Source of the DNA: Pantoea sp. GD03673
Lineage (GTDB): Bacteria > Pseudomonadota > Gammaproteobacteria > Enterobacterales > Enterobacteriaceae
Direction of reading: 5' to 3'
Length of the DNA stretch: 64,000 nucleotides
NCBI RefSeq assembly: GCF_029844725.1
Contig: NZ_JAOCKJ010000003.1
Span: 248,001-312,000, forward strand
In this document: piece by piece, positions 20,304 to 28,580 of the stretch
How positions within the stretch are numbered: the first letter of the stretch is position 1
How the letters are laid out: every line of letters starts with the position of its first letter
Position numbers and translations under genes: made by a program
The notes under the pieces: model-generated
Database searches by the model: none
Told to the model about the DNA's origin: nothing
What the model saw: only the letters and a program-made list of their open reading frames with translations

Positions 20304-21323
20304 TCAGTGGGTATTGTGTTCAGGATAGAAACGCTGGGCGACTTCCGGGTGCGATCGCAGCCGGCCCTTGAGGTAGTTCCAGCCCACTTCACGCAGCAGC
20401 GGGTTATGCGGATCGCTGCTGGGTCCCTGGGCCAGCTCAGCCAGCTGCGGGGGAAGCGCGTAAACTGGCACGACGGCGTCGAGCTGTGCGCCAAGAAAGA
20501 AAGCGATGGATAAGCGCTCATTGTTCTGCTGCGGCGACACCACGCGATGCACCGTTGCGCGCAGATAACCGTTGGTCGCCAGCTCCAGCAGTTCGCCAAT
20601 ATTGACCACAAACGCGCCCGGCAAAGGGGAGGCATCGATCCAGTTGTCCGGCGTCACTTCAACCTGCAAGCCCGGCTGGTCATCCTGTAATAACAGGGTC
20701 AGAAAGCCCGAATCTTTGTGTGCGCCTACGCCCTGACGTGACTCACCGCCGGTGCGGCCCGGATAGCGAATCAGCTTGATATGTTCATTGGGATAGTCGC
20801 CGTAGAGGTTATCGAAGGCGTTGCGTGGCAGATTCAGCGCTTCGGCAAAGGCGCGCAGCAGCTCCAGCGCGACTGCGGTCATCTGCTGCTGCCAGTGGGT
20901 CACCACGGTTTGCAGTTCAGGTAAGGCGTCAGGCCACTGGTTCGGCCCCTGCATCCGTTGCCATGTCGGGGAGTCAGCGGTAACAGGAAGTGCCTCACGT
21001 TCCGCACCAATATCGAACTGCTCACGATAGTCGGGCTGGCGGCGGGTGATTTCCACACCGGGCAGGTTATAGCCACGAAAATGCGGTGAATTGGCCATTG
21101 CGACTGCGGTTTTGTCCGCCTGCGGCAGGGCAAAAAATTTCCGTGCGACCCGCTGAACCTCATCCAGTAGTTCACGCTCGATACCGTGATTAATTAAATA
21201 GAAGAAACCGACATCACGCGCAGCCTGGCTTAATTTTTCCAGAACCTGTCGCTGCTGCTGTTGATGACCTGACAATAATGCGAAATCAATGACCGGCAAT
21301 GCTGATGGGGTTAACGCGCTCAT
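20304..21323 (-). CDS. 2-oxoglutarate/Fe(II)-dependent dioxygenase, isopenicillin N synthase-like
   Basis: This is a soluble oxygenase of the IPNS/DIOX_N family. The N-terminal domain includes LPVIDFALLSG and GFFYLINHGI. The iron triad is visible as His202 and Asp204 (AHKDSGFLTLL) and His259 (ATVHRV). Arg270-x-Ser272 (ERLSIAFF) is the motif that binds the 2-oxoglutarate carboxylate. It has 339 residues. The ATG at 21323 (GAG eight bases upstream) is preferred over a GTG three codons earlier. It is first in an operon with a MetQNI-type importer, a layout reminiscent of tauABCD, where import and oxygenation of one substrate are coupled. The substrate is unknown. Confidence 0.88.
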   Translation of the reverse strand: MSALTPSALPVIDFALLSGHQQQQRQVLEKLSQAARDVGFFYLINHGIERELLDEVQRVARKFFALPQADKTAVAMANSPHFRGYNLPGVEITRRQPDYREQFDIGAEREALPVTADSPTWQRMQGPNQWPDALPELQTVVTHWQQQMTAVALELLRAFAEALNLPRNAFDNLYGDYPNEHIKLIRYPGRTGGESRQGVGAHKDSGFLTLLLQDDQPGLQVEVTPDNWIDASPLPGAFVVNIGELLELATNGYLRATVHRVVSPQQNNERLSIAFFLGAQLDAVVPVYALPPQLAELAQGPSSDPHNPLLREVGWNYLKGRLRSHPEVAQRFYPEHNTH

Positions 21324-21709
21324 GTCTGACACTCGGGTGGCATAGAATCGTTTTACATTGCCATTTCAGTTATGCCTTAACTACCAACTAATCCTGCTAT
21401 GGATATGCATTGGATGGAAATATCCCACCAGGATTCTGGCAGAGCGCCACCGATTACTCTGTACCTCTGACCTCTTTATTCGGGAGTCATTTCATCGTTA
21501 TTCGCCTGAAACTGCTCCGGCTATAAAAGCGCCATGATGGGGCGATATGACAAAATGTTTATCAGCGTAAGCAGGCATGAATAAGTGCAGCGTGCTGGAT
21601 TTGTCAGTAAAGGCAGTTATTTCGGCTGAAAACTTGCAAAACCTTACAATCGTAGTCTAAGGTTTACCGGCTGCGGTTTCTGCCGCTTCACTTAAAAAAT
21701 TTTTCGGCT

Positions 21710-21773
21710 TCTTATAGCTTTCATTTCCACGGTTTCTTCTGAACATTGATTTGCGGCTGCGAAAGCTATAAGA
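21710..21773. repeat. Inverted repeat in the leader upstream of the ProP-like gene
   Basis: Perfect 13-base arms, TCTTATAGCTTTC and GAAAGCTATAAGA, are separated by 38 bases and end 28 bases before the transporter start codon. The repeat could be an mRNA hairpin limiting translation, or two half-sites for a regulator. The rest of the 478-base gap back to 21323 is AT-rich promoter-like DNA with no gene I can support. Confidence 0.4.
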
Positions 21774-21801
21774 CTCCTTCATTGATGTACCTGAGGAGAA
21801 T

Positions 21802-23268
21802 ATGGACACCAGAAACTCATCGTCTGACCACCCAAAGAAACATTTCTGGAACAGGAAGTCTAAAGAGCTGACTGTTGACGACATTACCGTTATTGATAAC
21901 GACATGCTGAAGCGTGCCGTTGGCGCAGCGGCGCTGGGTAATGCGATGGAATGGTTCGACTTTGGCGTATACAGCTATCTTGCCGTGATTATCGGCAAAG
22001 TCTTTTTCCCGGATGCCAATAACGCGGTGCAGTTGATCGCTACCTTTGGTACGTTTGCGGCGGCCTTCCTCGTGCGGCCAATTGGCGGTCTGGTGTTTGG
22101 TCCCCTGGGTGATCGCATCGGCCGACAGAAAGTGCTGGCGATGACGATGATCATGATGTCCATCGGGACATTCTGCATCGGGCTGATCCCGGCCTATTCC
22201 TCGATAGGGATCATGGCCCCGATTCTGCTGCTGGTGGCACGTCTGATTCAGGGCTTCTCAACCGGCGGGGAATATGGCGGTGCCGCAACCTTTATTGCGG
22301 AGTACTCCACCGATAAACGCCGTGGCTTTATGGGCAGCTTCCTGGAGTTCGGCACGATTGGCGGTTACCTGCTGGGTGCCAGCCTGGTTACCGTGATGAC
22401 CACCGTGATGTCGAATGAGGCGATGATGTCCTGGGGCTGGCGCGTGCCGTTCTTTATCGCTGCGCCGCTGGGTCTGTTCGGTCTGTATGTCCGTCTTAAG
22501 CTGGAAGAGACCCCGGCATTCCAGCAGCACATGGAGAAGCAGGAAGCGCTGGAACAGAGTAAGCCGCGTCTGACGCTGATGCAGATGCTGAGCAAGTATC
22601 GTGCGCCCATGCTGAAATGTATCGGTCTGGTTCTGCTGTTCAACGTCTCGAACTACATGCTGACCTCGTACATGCCAAGTTACCTGACTGGCGTGCTGGG
22701 TCTGCCCGAGTTAAGTGGCCTGCTGCTGGTGATGGTGGCGATGTTCGTGATGATGCCGCTGACGCTGCTGTGGGGTCGCTGGACTGACCGTATTGGTCGT
22801 CGTCCGGTCATTGGCTTTGGTGCTGTGGGTCTGATCCTGCTCGCCATCCCGAGCTTTATGCTGATTGGCTCCGGTAACATGTGGGCAGTCTTTGGCGGCC
22901 TGCTGATTCTGGGCGTGCTGCACACCTGCTTCAGCGGCACCATGCCTTCGACGTTGCCAGCCCTGTTTACGACTGATATTCGTTACAGCGCACTGGCTAT
23001 CGGCTTTAACCTGTCGGTGTCGCTGTTCGGCGGGACGACACCGCTGATTACTGCGTGGCTGGTAGATACCACCAAAAACAACATGATGCCGGCTTACTAC
23101 ATGATGGGCGCAGGCGTGATTGGCCTGCTGACCATCCTGACCGTGCGGGAAACGGCGCGTCAGCCACTGACCGGTTCATCACCGGCGGTGGCGACAAAAG
23201 CGGAAGCGCATCGGCTTATCGACAAGCTGCGTAACCGGCACAAGCCTTCAGCGACAGCGGCGAAATAA
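21802..23268 (+). CDS. proP: ProP-like MFS proton symporter (proline/betaine family)
   Basis: This is a 12-helix major facilitator of the metabolite:H+ symporter family, very close to E. coli ProP. It has the N-terminal KELTVDDITVIDNDMLKRAVGAAALGNAMEWFDFGVY region (about residues 23-58), the GDRIGRQK loop, GFSTGGEYGGA, and WGRWTDRIGRRPV. ProP takes up proline, glycine betaine and ectoine during osmotic stress. This 488-residue protein stops soon after helix 12 (ETARQPLTGSSPAVA plus about 25 residues). It does not have the antiparallel coiled-coil tail that tunes E. coli ProP osmotically. AGGAG precedes the ATG, and a terminator follows. Confidence 0.88.
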   Translation: MDTRNSSSDHPKKHFWNRKSKELTVDDITVIDNDMLKRAVGAAALGNAMEWFDFGVYSYLAVIIGKVFFPDANNAVQLIATFGTFAAAFLVRPIGGLVFGPLGDRIGRQKVLAMTMIMMSIGTFCIGLIPAYSSIGIMAPILLLVARLIQGFSTGGEYGGAATFIAEYSTDKRRGFMGSFLEFGTIGGYLLGASLVTVMTTVMSNEAMMSWGWRVPFFIAAPLGLFGLYVRLKLEETPAFQQHMEKQEALEQSKPRLTLMQMLSKYRAPMLKCIGLVLLFNVSNYMLTSYMPSYLTGVLGLPELSGLLLVMVAMFVMMPLTLLWGRWTDRIGRRPVIGFGAVGLILLAIPSFMLIGSGNMWAVFGGLLILGVLHTCFSGTMPSTLPALFTTDIRYSALAIGFNLSVSLFGGTTPLITAWLVDTTKNNMMPAYYMMGAGVIGLLTILTVRETARQPLTGSSPAVATKAEAHRLIDKLRNRHKPSATAAK

Positions 23269-23276
23269 CCCCTCTG

Positions 23277-23303
23277 ACACCCTGCTCTGCAGGGTGTTTT
23301 TTT
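23277..23303 (+). terminator. Rho-independent terminator after the ProP-like gene
   Basis: A perfect ACACCCTGC/GCAGGGTGT stem with a three-base loop is followed by a T-run. Confidence 0.88.
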
Positions 23304-23318
23304 ATCTGCCGCCGGGAC

Positions 23319-23909
23319 TCACTCCCCCTTTGATTTCACAGCCCTGAAGCGTGCGACTTTCGCACGATTGCCACACAGCGCCATGCTGCACCAGCGGCGG
23401 CGATGTGCTTTAGTGCGATCGTAAAACCACAGGGCGCAGGCGGGATGTTCACAGGCGCGGACTCTGCTGAAGTCTTCCTGCGTTAGCAGCATCGCAGCCT
23501 GTTCCGCAACTTTTCCCAGCTGCTGCTTCACGCTCTGGCCTGGATAGATCCGCCTGAAGGTCAGCGCTCCCGGCTCCCCGCTCAGTTGCAGATAGCTCGC
23601 CGTCTGGCCCAGCCAGTCATTCAGCGCCTGAAGATCAACACCCTCACCCGCTTTGTGCTGCTGCACAGCCTCGCGAATAAGCTGTCTAAGCTGCCGTGCG
23701 GCCTGCACCAGCGCGCCCGGCTCATGCTCCGGTTCAGGCCCGTCGGCGCGCAGTCCGGCCTGCTGCAGCCACGCGTCAACATCCTGATCGGTTTGCCAGA
23801 AATCGTGCGGCTGGCCTTCCGTGATAGCGTCGGTATTGATGAAATCCAGCGCCGGATGGTCAGCCAGAAACCACGGCCCCTGGCCGGTCTGAACGTGCGT
23901 TTCCGCCAT
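23319..23909 (-). CDS. CGNR zinc-finger protein with ABATE domain, probable transcription regulator
   Basis: The protein of 196 residues has an N-terminal ABATE (putative stress-induced transcription regulator) domain, beginning FLADHPALDFINT. A C-terminal CGNR zinc finger (RACEHPACALWFYDRTKAHRRRWCS, about residues 150-175, then LCGNR) supplies four cysteines. Such proteins are predicted DNA-binding regulators. The ATG at 23909 has a strong GGAGG ribosome site, and the upstream seven codons of the open frame are excluded. It is divergent from an alpha/beta hydrolase, and the shared intergenic region holds three copies of one operator, so autoregulation with control of the hydrolase is likely. 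Confidence 0.85.
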   Translation of the reverse strand: MAETHVQTGQGPWFLADHPALDFINTDAITEGQPHDFWQTDQDVDAWLQQAGLRADGPEPEHEPGALVQAARQLRQLIREAVQQHKAGEGVDLQALNDWLGQTASYLQLSGEPGALTFRRIYPGQSVKQQLGKVAEQAAMLLTQEDFSRVRACEHPACALWFYDRTKAHRRRWCSMALCGNRAKVARFRAVKSKGE

Positions 23910-23945
23910 GATATCGCCTCCCTCATTCAAAGCGTCTGACGCTAC

Positions 23946-24075
23946 TGTAACTGATAAAAAAGCGATTTAGTAGTTACACACGCCTTTTGTAACCGCTAAA
24001 AATTAGTTTGACAGGTTACATAAACGCGACATAATCAGTTCATGTAACCCCATAAACACCACTTTAACAGTTACA
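23946..24075. promoter_or_regulatory. Threefold operator array TGTAAC-N21-GTTACA between regulator and hydrolase
   Basis: Six copies of one half-site alternate in orientation: TGTAAC at 23946, 23988 and 24043, and GTTACA at 23973, 24015 and 24070. In every pair the two starts are exactly 27 bases apart. The middle pair brackets the -35 element of the hydrolase promoter. The last half-site lies just before its ribosome site. The first pair lies just upstream of the CGNR gene. Confidence 0.65.
24008..24035 (+). promoter_or_regulatory. Sigma-70 promoter of the alpha/beta hydrolase gene
   Basis: TTGACA at 24008-24013 and CATAAT at 24030-24035 are separated by 16 bases. This is a strong promoter by sequence, overlapped by the second operator pair. 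Confidence 0.6.
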
Positions 24076-24085
24076 GGAGCATGTT

Positions 24086-24952
24086 ATGCGCGCACAATCT
24101 GTTTCATACCGTTATCAGCAGGCCGACGGCATCACTATCTTTTACCGCGAAGCGGGCGATCCCTCGCTGCCGATCTTGCTGCTGCTGCACGGCTTCCCCA
24201 CCTCTTCTCATCAGTTCCGTCATCTCATCCCGCTGCTGTCCGATAAATTCCATGTCATTGCGCCCGACATGCCCGGCTTTGGTTTTACTGACGTCCCCGC
24301 TGAGCGTAACTACGCCTGGACCTTCGACGCGCTGGGACAGACGCTGACCGCCTTTGTCGATGCACTGGGGCTAAAACGTTATGCAATGTACGTTTTCGAC
24401 TATGGCGCACCGGCAGGTCTGCGCCTGGCACTGGCCTACCCGGAACGCGTCAGCGGGCTGATATCGCAAAACGGTAATGCCTATCTGGAGGGATTAGGAG
24501 AAGCCTGGGCCCCGGTTCGCGCTTACTGGGCAGATCCTAGCGAGGCAAACGGTAAGGTGATACGCGACACTATCCTGACGGCCGACGGGGTAAAGTGGCA
24601 GTATCTGCATGGGGTCAGCGATCCGCAGCAGATCGCCCCGGAAAGCTATACGCTGGACACGCTGCTGATGGAGCGCCCCGGAAACAAAGCCATTCAGCAG
24701 GCGCTGTTTCTTGATTACGCCAGCAATCTGACGCGCTACCCGGAATTTCAGGCGTTCTTTCGCCAGCAGCAGGTCCCGACGCTGGTCATCTGGGGCAAAC
24801 ACGATCCTTTCTTTATTCCACCGGGCGCAATGGCCTGGCAGCGTGATAACCCGCAGGCGGTCGTCGAGATGCTGGATAGCGGCCACTTTGCGCTGGAGAC
24901 CCATACCGATCACATCGCGATGCGCATCCGTGAGATGTTCAGTAGCGACTGA
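24086..24952 (+). CDS. Alpha/beta hydrolase (haloalkane dehalogenase / epoxide hydrolase type)
   Basis: This 288-residue cytoplasmic hydrolase has the oxyanion motif HGFP (residues 35-38) and the nucleophile elbow VFDYGAP with Asp105. An acid Asp lies in WGKHDPFF (about 241) and the base His267 in DSGHFALE. An Asp nucleophile points to the dehalogenase/epoxide hydrolase branch rather than to serine esterases. The substrate is unknown. The ATG at 24086 has AGGAG eight bases upstream. An out-of-frame ATG at 24081 is rejected. It is controlled with the divergent CGNR gene. Confidence 0.82.
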   Translation: MRAQSVSYRYQQADGITIFYREAGDPSLPILLLLHGFPTSSHQFRHLIPLLSDKFHVIAPDMPGFGFTDVPAERNYAWTFDALGQTLTAFVDALGLKRYAMYVFDYGAPAGLRLALAYPERVSGLISQNGNAYLEGLGEAWAPVRAYWADPSEANGKVIRDTILTADGVKWQYLHGVSDPQQIAPESYTLDTLLMERPGNKAIQQALFLDYASNLTRYPEFQAFFRQQQVPTLVIWGKHDPFFIPPGAMAWQRDNPQAVVEMLDSGHFALETHTDHIAMRIREMFSSD

Positions 24953-24960
24953 TTTGCCGG

Positions 24961-24992
24961 GTGCAGAGTCAGTCTGCAGGCTGACTCTGCAC
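24961..24992. repeat. Strong hairpin between convergent hydrolase and PEBP genes
   Basis: Perfect 12-base arms GTGCAGAGTCAG and CTGACTCTGCAC surround an eight-base loop in the 49 bases between two converging genes. No T-tract is present on either side, but the position suggests a transcript end for both. Confidence 0.5.
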
Positions 24993-25001
24993 ACTTAATG
25001 C

Positions 25002-25550
25002 TTATTCGTTGCTGAAGCGGCCGACCGTGCTGGCCGCGCCCAGCGCATGACCTTTCAGCTGCGCTACCAGTTCTGCCTGGGTTAGCCCCGGTTTCAGCTG
25101 GCCCACCGGCAAATCGGTGGCGATCAGCACAAAGTTGTAGTGATGCAGCCCGCTGCCTGCGGGCGGGCAAGGCCCGTAATAGTGGCGTGTCCCCGGCGTA
25201 TTTTTTCCTCCGGTGTAATCCCTGCCCTGTGTCAGAGCACCCTGCGCAAACGACGTGCGGCTGGCGGGAATGTTGTAGGCCACCATATGTGTTACGCCCA
25301 GCCCTTTGGCCCCAACCGGATCGGTCATCAGCAGGGCCAGGCTGCGGGTGCCCGCAGGCGTGGCAGACCAGTTGAGCTCGGGAGAGATATTCTCACCGAC
25401 ACAGGAAGGATTACTTTTATTGGCCCCGGCAAATTTTTTATCCAGTAGCGCGTTATCGCTGAAATCCTGAGATTGCAGCGTAAAAACCGACGCCGCCAGC
25501 GTGGACAGTGGCAAAACGGCCAGCGCCGCTGCACAGAGTAATTTTTTCAC
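25002..25550 (-). CDS. YbhB/YbcL family PEBP-like (Raf kinase inhibitor-like) protein, exported
   Basis: This 182-residue protein has a signal peptide (MKKLLCAAALAVLPLSTLAA) followed by a phosphatidylethanolamine-binding-protein fold. It has the motifs CVGENISPELNWS, LLMTDPVGAKG, THMVAYNIPA and GPCPPAGSGLHHYNF. E. coli YbcL is periplasmic and the function of bacterial members is unclear. It is divergent from a LysR gene about 250 bases away, which may regulate it. Confidence 0.87.
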   Translation of the reverse strand: MKKLLCAAALAVLPLSTLAASVFTLQSQDFSDNALLDKKFAGANKSNPSCVGENISPELNWSATPAGTRSLALLMTDPVGAKGLGVTHMVAYNIPASRTSFAQGALTQGRDYTGGKNTPGTRHYYGPCPPAGSGLHHYNFVLIATDLPVGQLKPGLTQAELVAQLKGHALGAASTVGRFSNE

Positions 25551-25797
25551 CAGCTACTCCTTATCAGGTTAACCCGTTTAATCAGTTACGGATGGATTGC
25601 ATCGCTGCCTGTTTACTATAACGGCTTTAACGCGATTAACCCGGCTGACCGCCCGTTAAACCTCGCAAAACGGTAAATCTCTGATCCTGGCTGAGAGAGC
25701 TGACGCGTTGCCCTGTGACGCATTACCCGATATAAGTTAACCCCTGCGGCTGACTATTCGCCTGAATTCCCGTCACTGTCACCGATAAGGGGACACT

Positions 25798-26676
25798 ATG
25801 CAGATTGAAGATCTTCGGATTTACGTCGCGGTAATGCATGCTGGCAACTTTACCGCAGCCGCTGAGCAACTGATGTTATCGAAACAGTATGTCAGCCGTC
25901 GCATGGCTGCGCTGGAAGCGTCATTAGGCGCACGGCTGCTGATACGCAATACCCGTAAGCTGTCAGTGACGGATGCGGGTCTGCTGTTTGCGCAGCATGC
26001 TCAGCGTATTCTGGATGAGATTCAGGAAGCGGAACTGGCGGTGTCAGAGCAGCAGCAGGCGCTGCGCGGCACCTTCCGCATCAATCTGCCGATGTCGTTT
26101 GGCATGAGTCACCTGTCACCCCTGATTGCTGAGTTTCTGAGCCACCATCCCTCCCTGCAGTTTCAGATTGAGCTGGCTGACCGCTATGTCGATGTGATTG
26201 GCGAAGGGGTGGATATGGCGATCCGCATTGGCACTCTGGCAGATTCCACGCTGATTGCCCGCCCGCTGGGTGAGCTGAAGCGGGTAATCTGTTGCAGTCC
26301 CCGCTACCTGAAGCGGGCCGGAACGCCGCAGCAGCCCGAGGAGCTGCTGCAACACGCCTGTCTGCGCTACGGGCGGGAAGGTCAGAATGGCTGGGAACTG
26401 CAGGTTAATGGCAAGCCGAAATGGCTGGCGGTTCAGGGGCCGATGGTAAGTAACAATGGCGAAGTGCTGCGTGATGCCGCGCTGGCGGGTCTGGGGCTGG
26501 TGCTGTTACCCGCCTTTATCGTTGAGACAGCTCTGCAACGCGGGGAACTGGTGAGGGTACTGGATGGCTTCCAGCCCCCGCCGCTCTCCCTGAATGCGGT
26601 CTACCCGCAGCATCGTCAGCGCAGCGAAGTAAACCGCCAGTTGCTGGCTTTTTTACAGACGCGTTTAGCGCCGTGA
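25798..26676 (+). CDS. LysR-family transcription regulator
   Basis: This 292-residue protein has the LysR layout. Residues 1-60 form the winged helix-turn-helix (MQIEDLRIYVAVMHAGNFTAA, then QLMLSKQYVSRRMAALE). A linker helix and an effector-binding domain start near FRINLPMSFGMSHL. The inducer is not evident. The unusual SKQYVSRR recognition helix replaces the common SQPAVS type. Divergence from the PEBP gene suggests that gene as a target. The ATG follows a GGGGAC leader. Confidence 0.88.
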   Translation: MQIEDLRIYVAVMHAGNFTAAAEQLMLSKQYVSRRMAALEASLGARLLIRNTRKLSVTDAGLLFAQHAQRILDEIQEAELAVSEQQQALRGTFRINLPMSFGMSHLSPLIAEFLSHHPSLQFQIELADRYVDVIGEGVDMAIRIGTLADSTLIARPLGELKRVICCSPRYLKRAGTPQQPEELLQHACLRYGREGQNGWELQVNGKPKWLAVQGPMVSNNGEVLRDAALAGLGLVLLPAFIVETALQRGELVRVLDGFQPPPLSLNAVYPQHRQRSEVNRQLLAFLQTRLAP

Positions 26677-26690
26677 TTGCGCCAGCTGGC

Positions 26691-28328
26691 TTAACGCTGT
26701 TTTAACGCCGCAAAGACCCGGGCGACCGCGACCGCACCCGGATCGGGCACGCCATTCAGATTCGCGCTGTTAAGATAAGACGATCGCCCTGCCTTTGCTT
26801 TCCCCATACTGGCGGTAGCATCGCTGCCCTGTTGTGCCGCATCGGCCGCTGCGGCCAGCGTGTTGCCCGCCACCAGAGCCTCTATGGCTGGCTGCAGTGC
26901 ATCAATCAATGTGCGATCGCCGGGTTTTGCTCCGCCATACTGCATCATCTTTTCAAGACCCTGCTGTAAAGCGACGGGCAACGCATCCCCTGCCGACAGC
27001 TGCTGCGCGGCGGCAGTAAAGAAAATAGCCATCAGCACGCCACTGGAACCGCCCATTACCGTTGCCAGTCGCTCCCCGGTTACCGCGAGCAGATCGGGCA
27101 AATTATCCAGCGGCAGCTGGTTATCTGCGCATTCACGCTGAATCTGACGCGCGCCAGCGGCAAAGGTCGAACCGGTATCACCGTCACCCACCCTGGCATC
27201 AAGTTTGTTCAGCTCGCTTTCGCTGGCGATCAGGGTTTCACAAATGCGGTTAACAAACGCAGCCACCACGGGGTTATTGGAGGGCTGTACCGGATGGGCT
27301 GTTGCCTCCCTGGTTGCCTTCACCGGCTCCAGCGAGGTGATCTTAACCGCCTGAACCCAGCCGGACACCTCAACCGGGGCGCAAATCGCCTCTTCGAACA
27401 GCGGGGTCAGCGTCATACAGGTGACTGAAAAACCCTTCATGTCCAGCGCGGTCATCAGCGGTGCCGGGCCAATCAGATACTTACTTCCCCGGCTGAGCGG
27501 CGACTCAATCAGGTCACGTGTGACCAGGCTCATCTCCAGCGCTGACATTCCGCCAAGGTTGTTCACCAACAGCGCGCAGGGCTGATCGTTGTCCGGCATC
27601 ACCTTCTCCAGCAGATGTTGCACAATCTGCTGGCTGTTTTGCGTCTGCATGACGTCAACACCCGGCTCACCGTGAATACCTAATCCCATTTCGACGCTGC
27701 CGTCGGGCACCCGCTGGCCGGTCTGTTCATCCGGCAGATGACAGCTTGAGAGCGCCACACCCATGGTGGCGATAGCACGACTGGCGGCCTCTGCGGCTTC
27801 CGTTACCGCCGCCAGATCCTCACCACGTTCCGCGACAAACCCTGCCACTTTATGCACCAGCAGCGTCCCCGCTACGCCGCGTGGCTGAGGATTATCCGGT
27901 AAGGCGACATCATCGCCGACCACCACCATGTTGACGCTGTACCCTGCATTACGCGCCTTTTCGGCCGCCAGGCCAAAATTAAGCCGATCGCCGGTGTAAT
28001 TTTTCACAATCAGCAGACAGCCCGCTTCACCGGTCATGTTGATGATGGCGTTATAAACCGCATCCACGCTGGGAGAGGCAAACACATCACCACACACGGC
28101 CGCCGTCAGCATTCCCTTGCCAATAAAACCAACATGGGCAGGTTCATGACCGGAGCCGCCACCGGAAATCAGCGCGACCTGCTGTTTTTGCCAGTCTTTG
28201 CGCATCACGATGCGGATGTGTGGATCGACCTGTAGACGCACCAGATTGCGCCACGGGCTGGCGTAAATCATGCCATCTAACGCGCTGTCGACGAGATCAT
28301 CCTTTTTATTCATTACGAATCGGGTCAT
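26691..28328 (-). CDS. dhaK: ATP-dependent dihydroxyacetone kinase (fused DhaK-DhaL)
   Basis: This single-chain kinase phosphorylates dihydroxyacetone to DHAP. The DhaK half has GGGSGHEPAHVGFIGKGM, the catalytic histidine in LSSCHLPDEQ (about 190-200), and NLGGMSALEM. The DhaL half has the ADP/Mg motif VGDGDTGSTFAAGA and MGGSSGVLMAIFFTAA. At 545 residues from MTRFVMNKKDDL it matches the Citrobacter ATP-dependent enzyme rather than the PTS-dependent DhaKLM of E. coli. A 28-codon upstream extension is excluded because GAGG precedes the chosen ATG. It is divergent from fucO. Confidence 0.93.
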   Translation of the reverse strand: MTRFVMNKKDDLVDSALDGMIYASPWRNLVRLQVDPHIRIVMRKDWQKQQVALISGGGSGHEPAHVGFIGKGMLTAAVCGDVFASPSVDAVYNAIINMTGEAGCLLIVKNYTGDRLNFGLAAEKARNAGYSVNMVVVGDDVALPDNPQPRGVAGTLLVHKVAGFVAERGEDLAAVTEAAEAASRAIATMGVALSSCHLPDEQTGQRVPDGSVEMGLGIHGEPGVDVMQTQNSQQIVQHLLEKVMPDNDQPCALLVNNLGGMSALEMSLVTRDLIESPLSRGSKYLIGPAPLMTALDMKGFSVTCMTLTPLFEEAICAPVEVSGWVQAVKITSLEPVKATREATAHPVQPSNNPVVAAFVNRICETLIASESELNKLDARVGDGDTGSTFAAGARQIQRECADNQLPLDNLPDLLAVTGERLATVMGGSSGVLMAIFFTAAAQQLSAGDALPVALQQGLEKMMQYGGAKPGDRTLIDALQPAIEALVAGNTLAAAADAAQQGSDATASMGKAKAGRSSYLNSANLNGVPDPGAVAVARVFAALKQR

Positions 28329-28475
28329 GTCTTCATTCCTCATGGGCAGATGGGTTGGTGATGAAGAAGTGTTGCACACAACGGGCGATGAGCATAATTC
28401 AGCGCCGCTCACCGCAGTCCCGTCAAACGAACGCAGAGCCTGAATGAAATGTGCGCCATATTATTTGCTAATTGA

Positions 28476-28489
28476 TTGATTTTTATCAA
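28476..28489. promoter_or_regulatory. Perfect FNR box between dhaK and fucO
   Basis: TTGATTTTTATCAA matches the FNR consensus TTGAT-N4-ATCAA at all ten fixed positions. It is centred about 98 bases upstream of the fucO ATG and about 154 bases from the dhaK start. Anaerobic control of one or both genes is the natural inference. The -10 element was not identified with confidence. Confidence 0.6.
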
Positions 28490-28580
28490 ATGTCTTTACC
28501 TGAAACTGAGAGGTCATGCGCAGAACCTGAACAGCAGATCACGGATGGTAGAGAGACATTTGTTAACAGAGGATGTTTTA

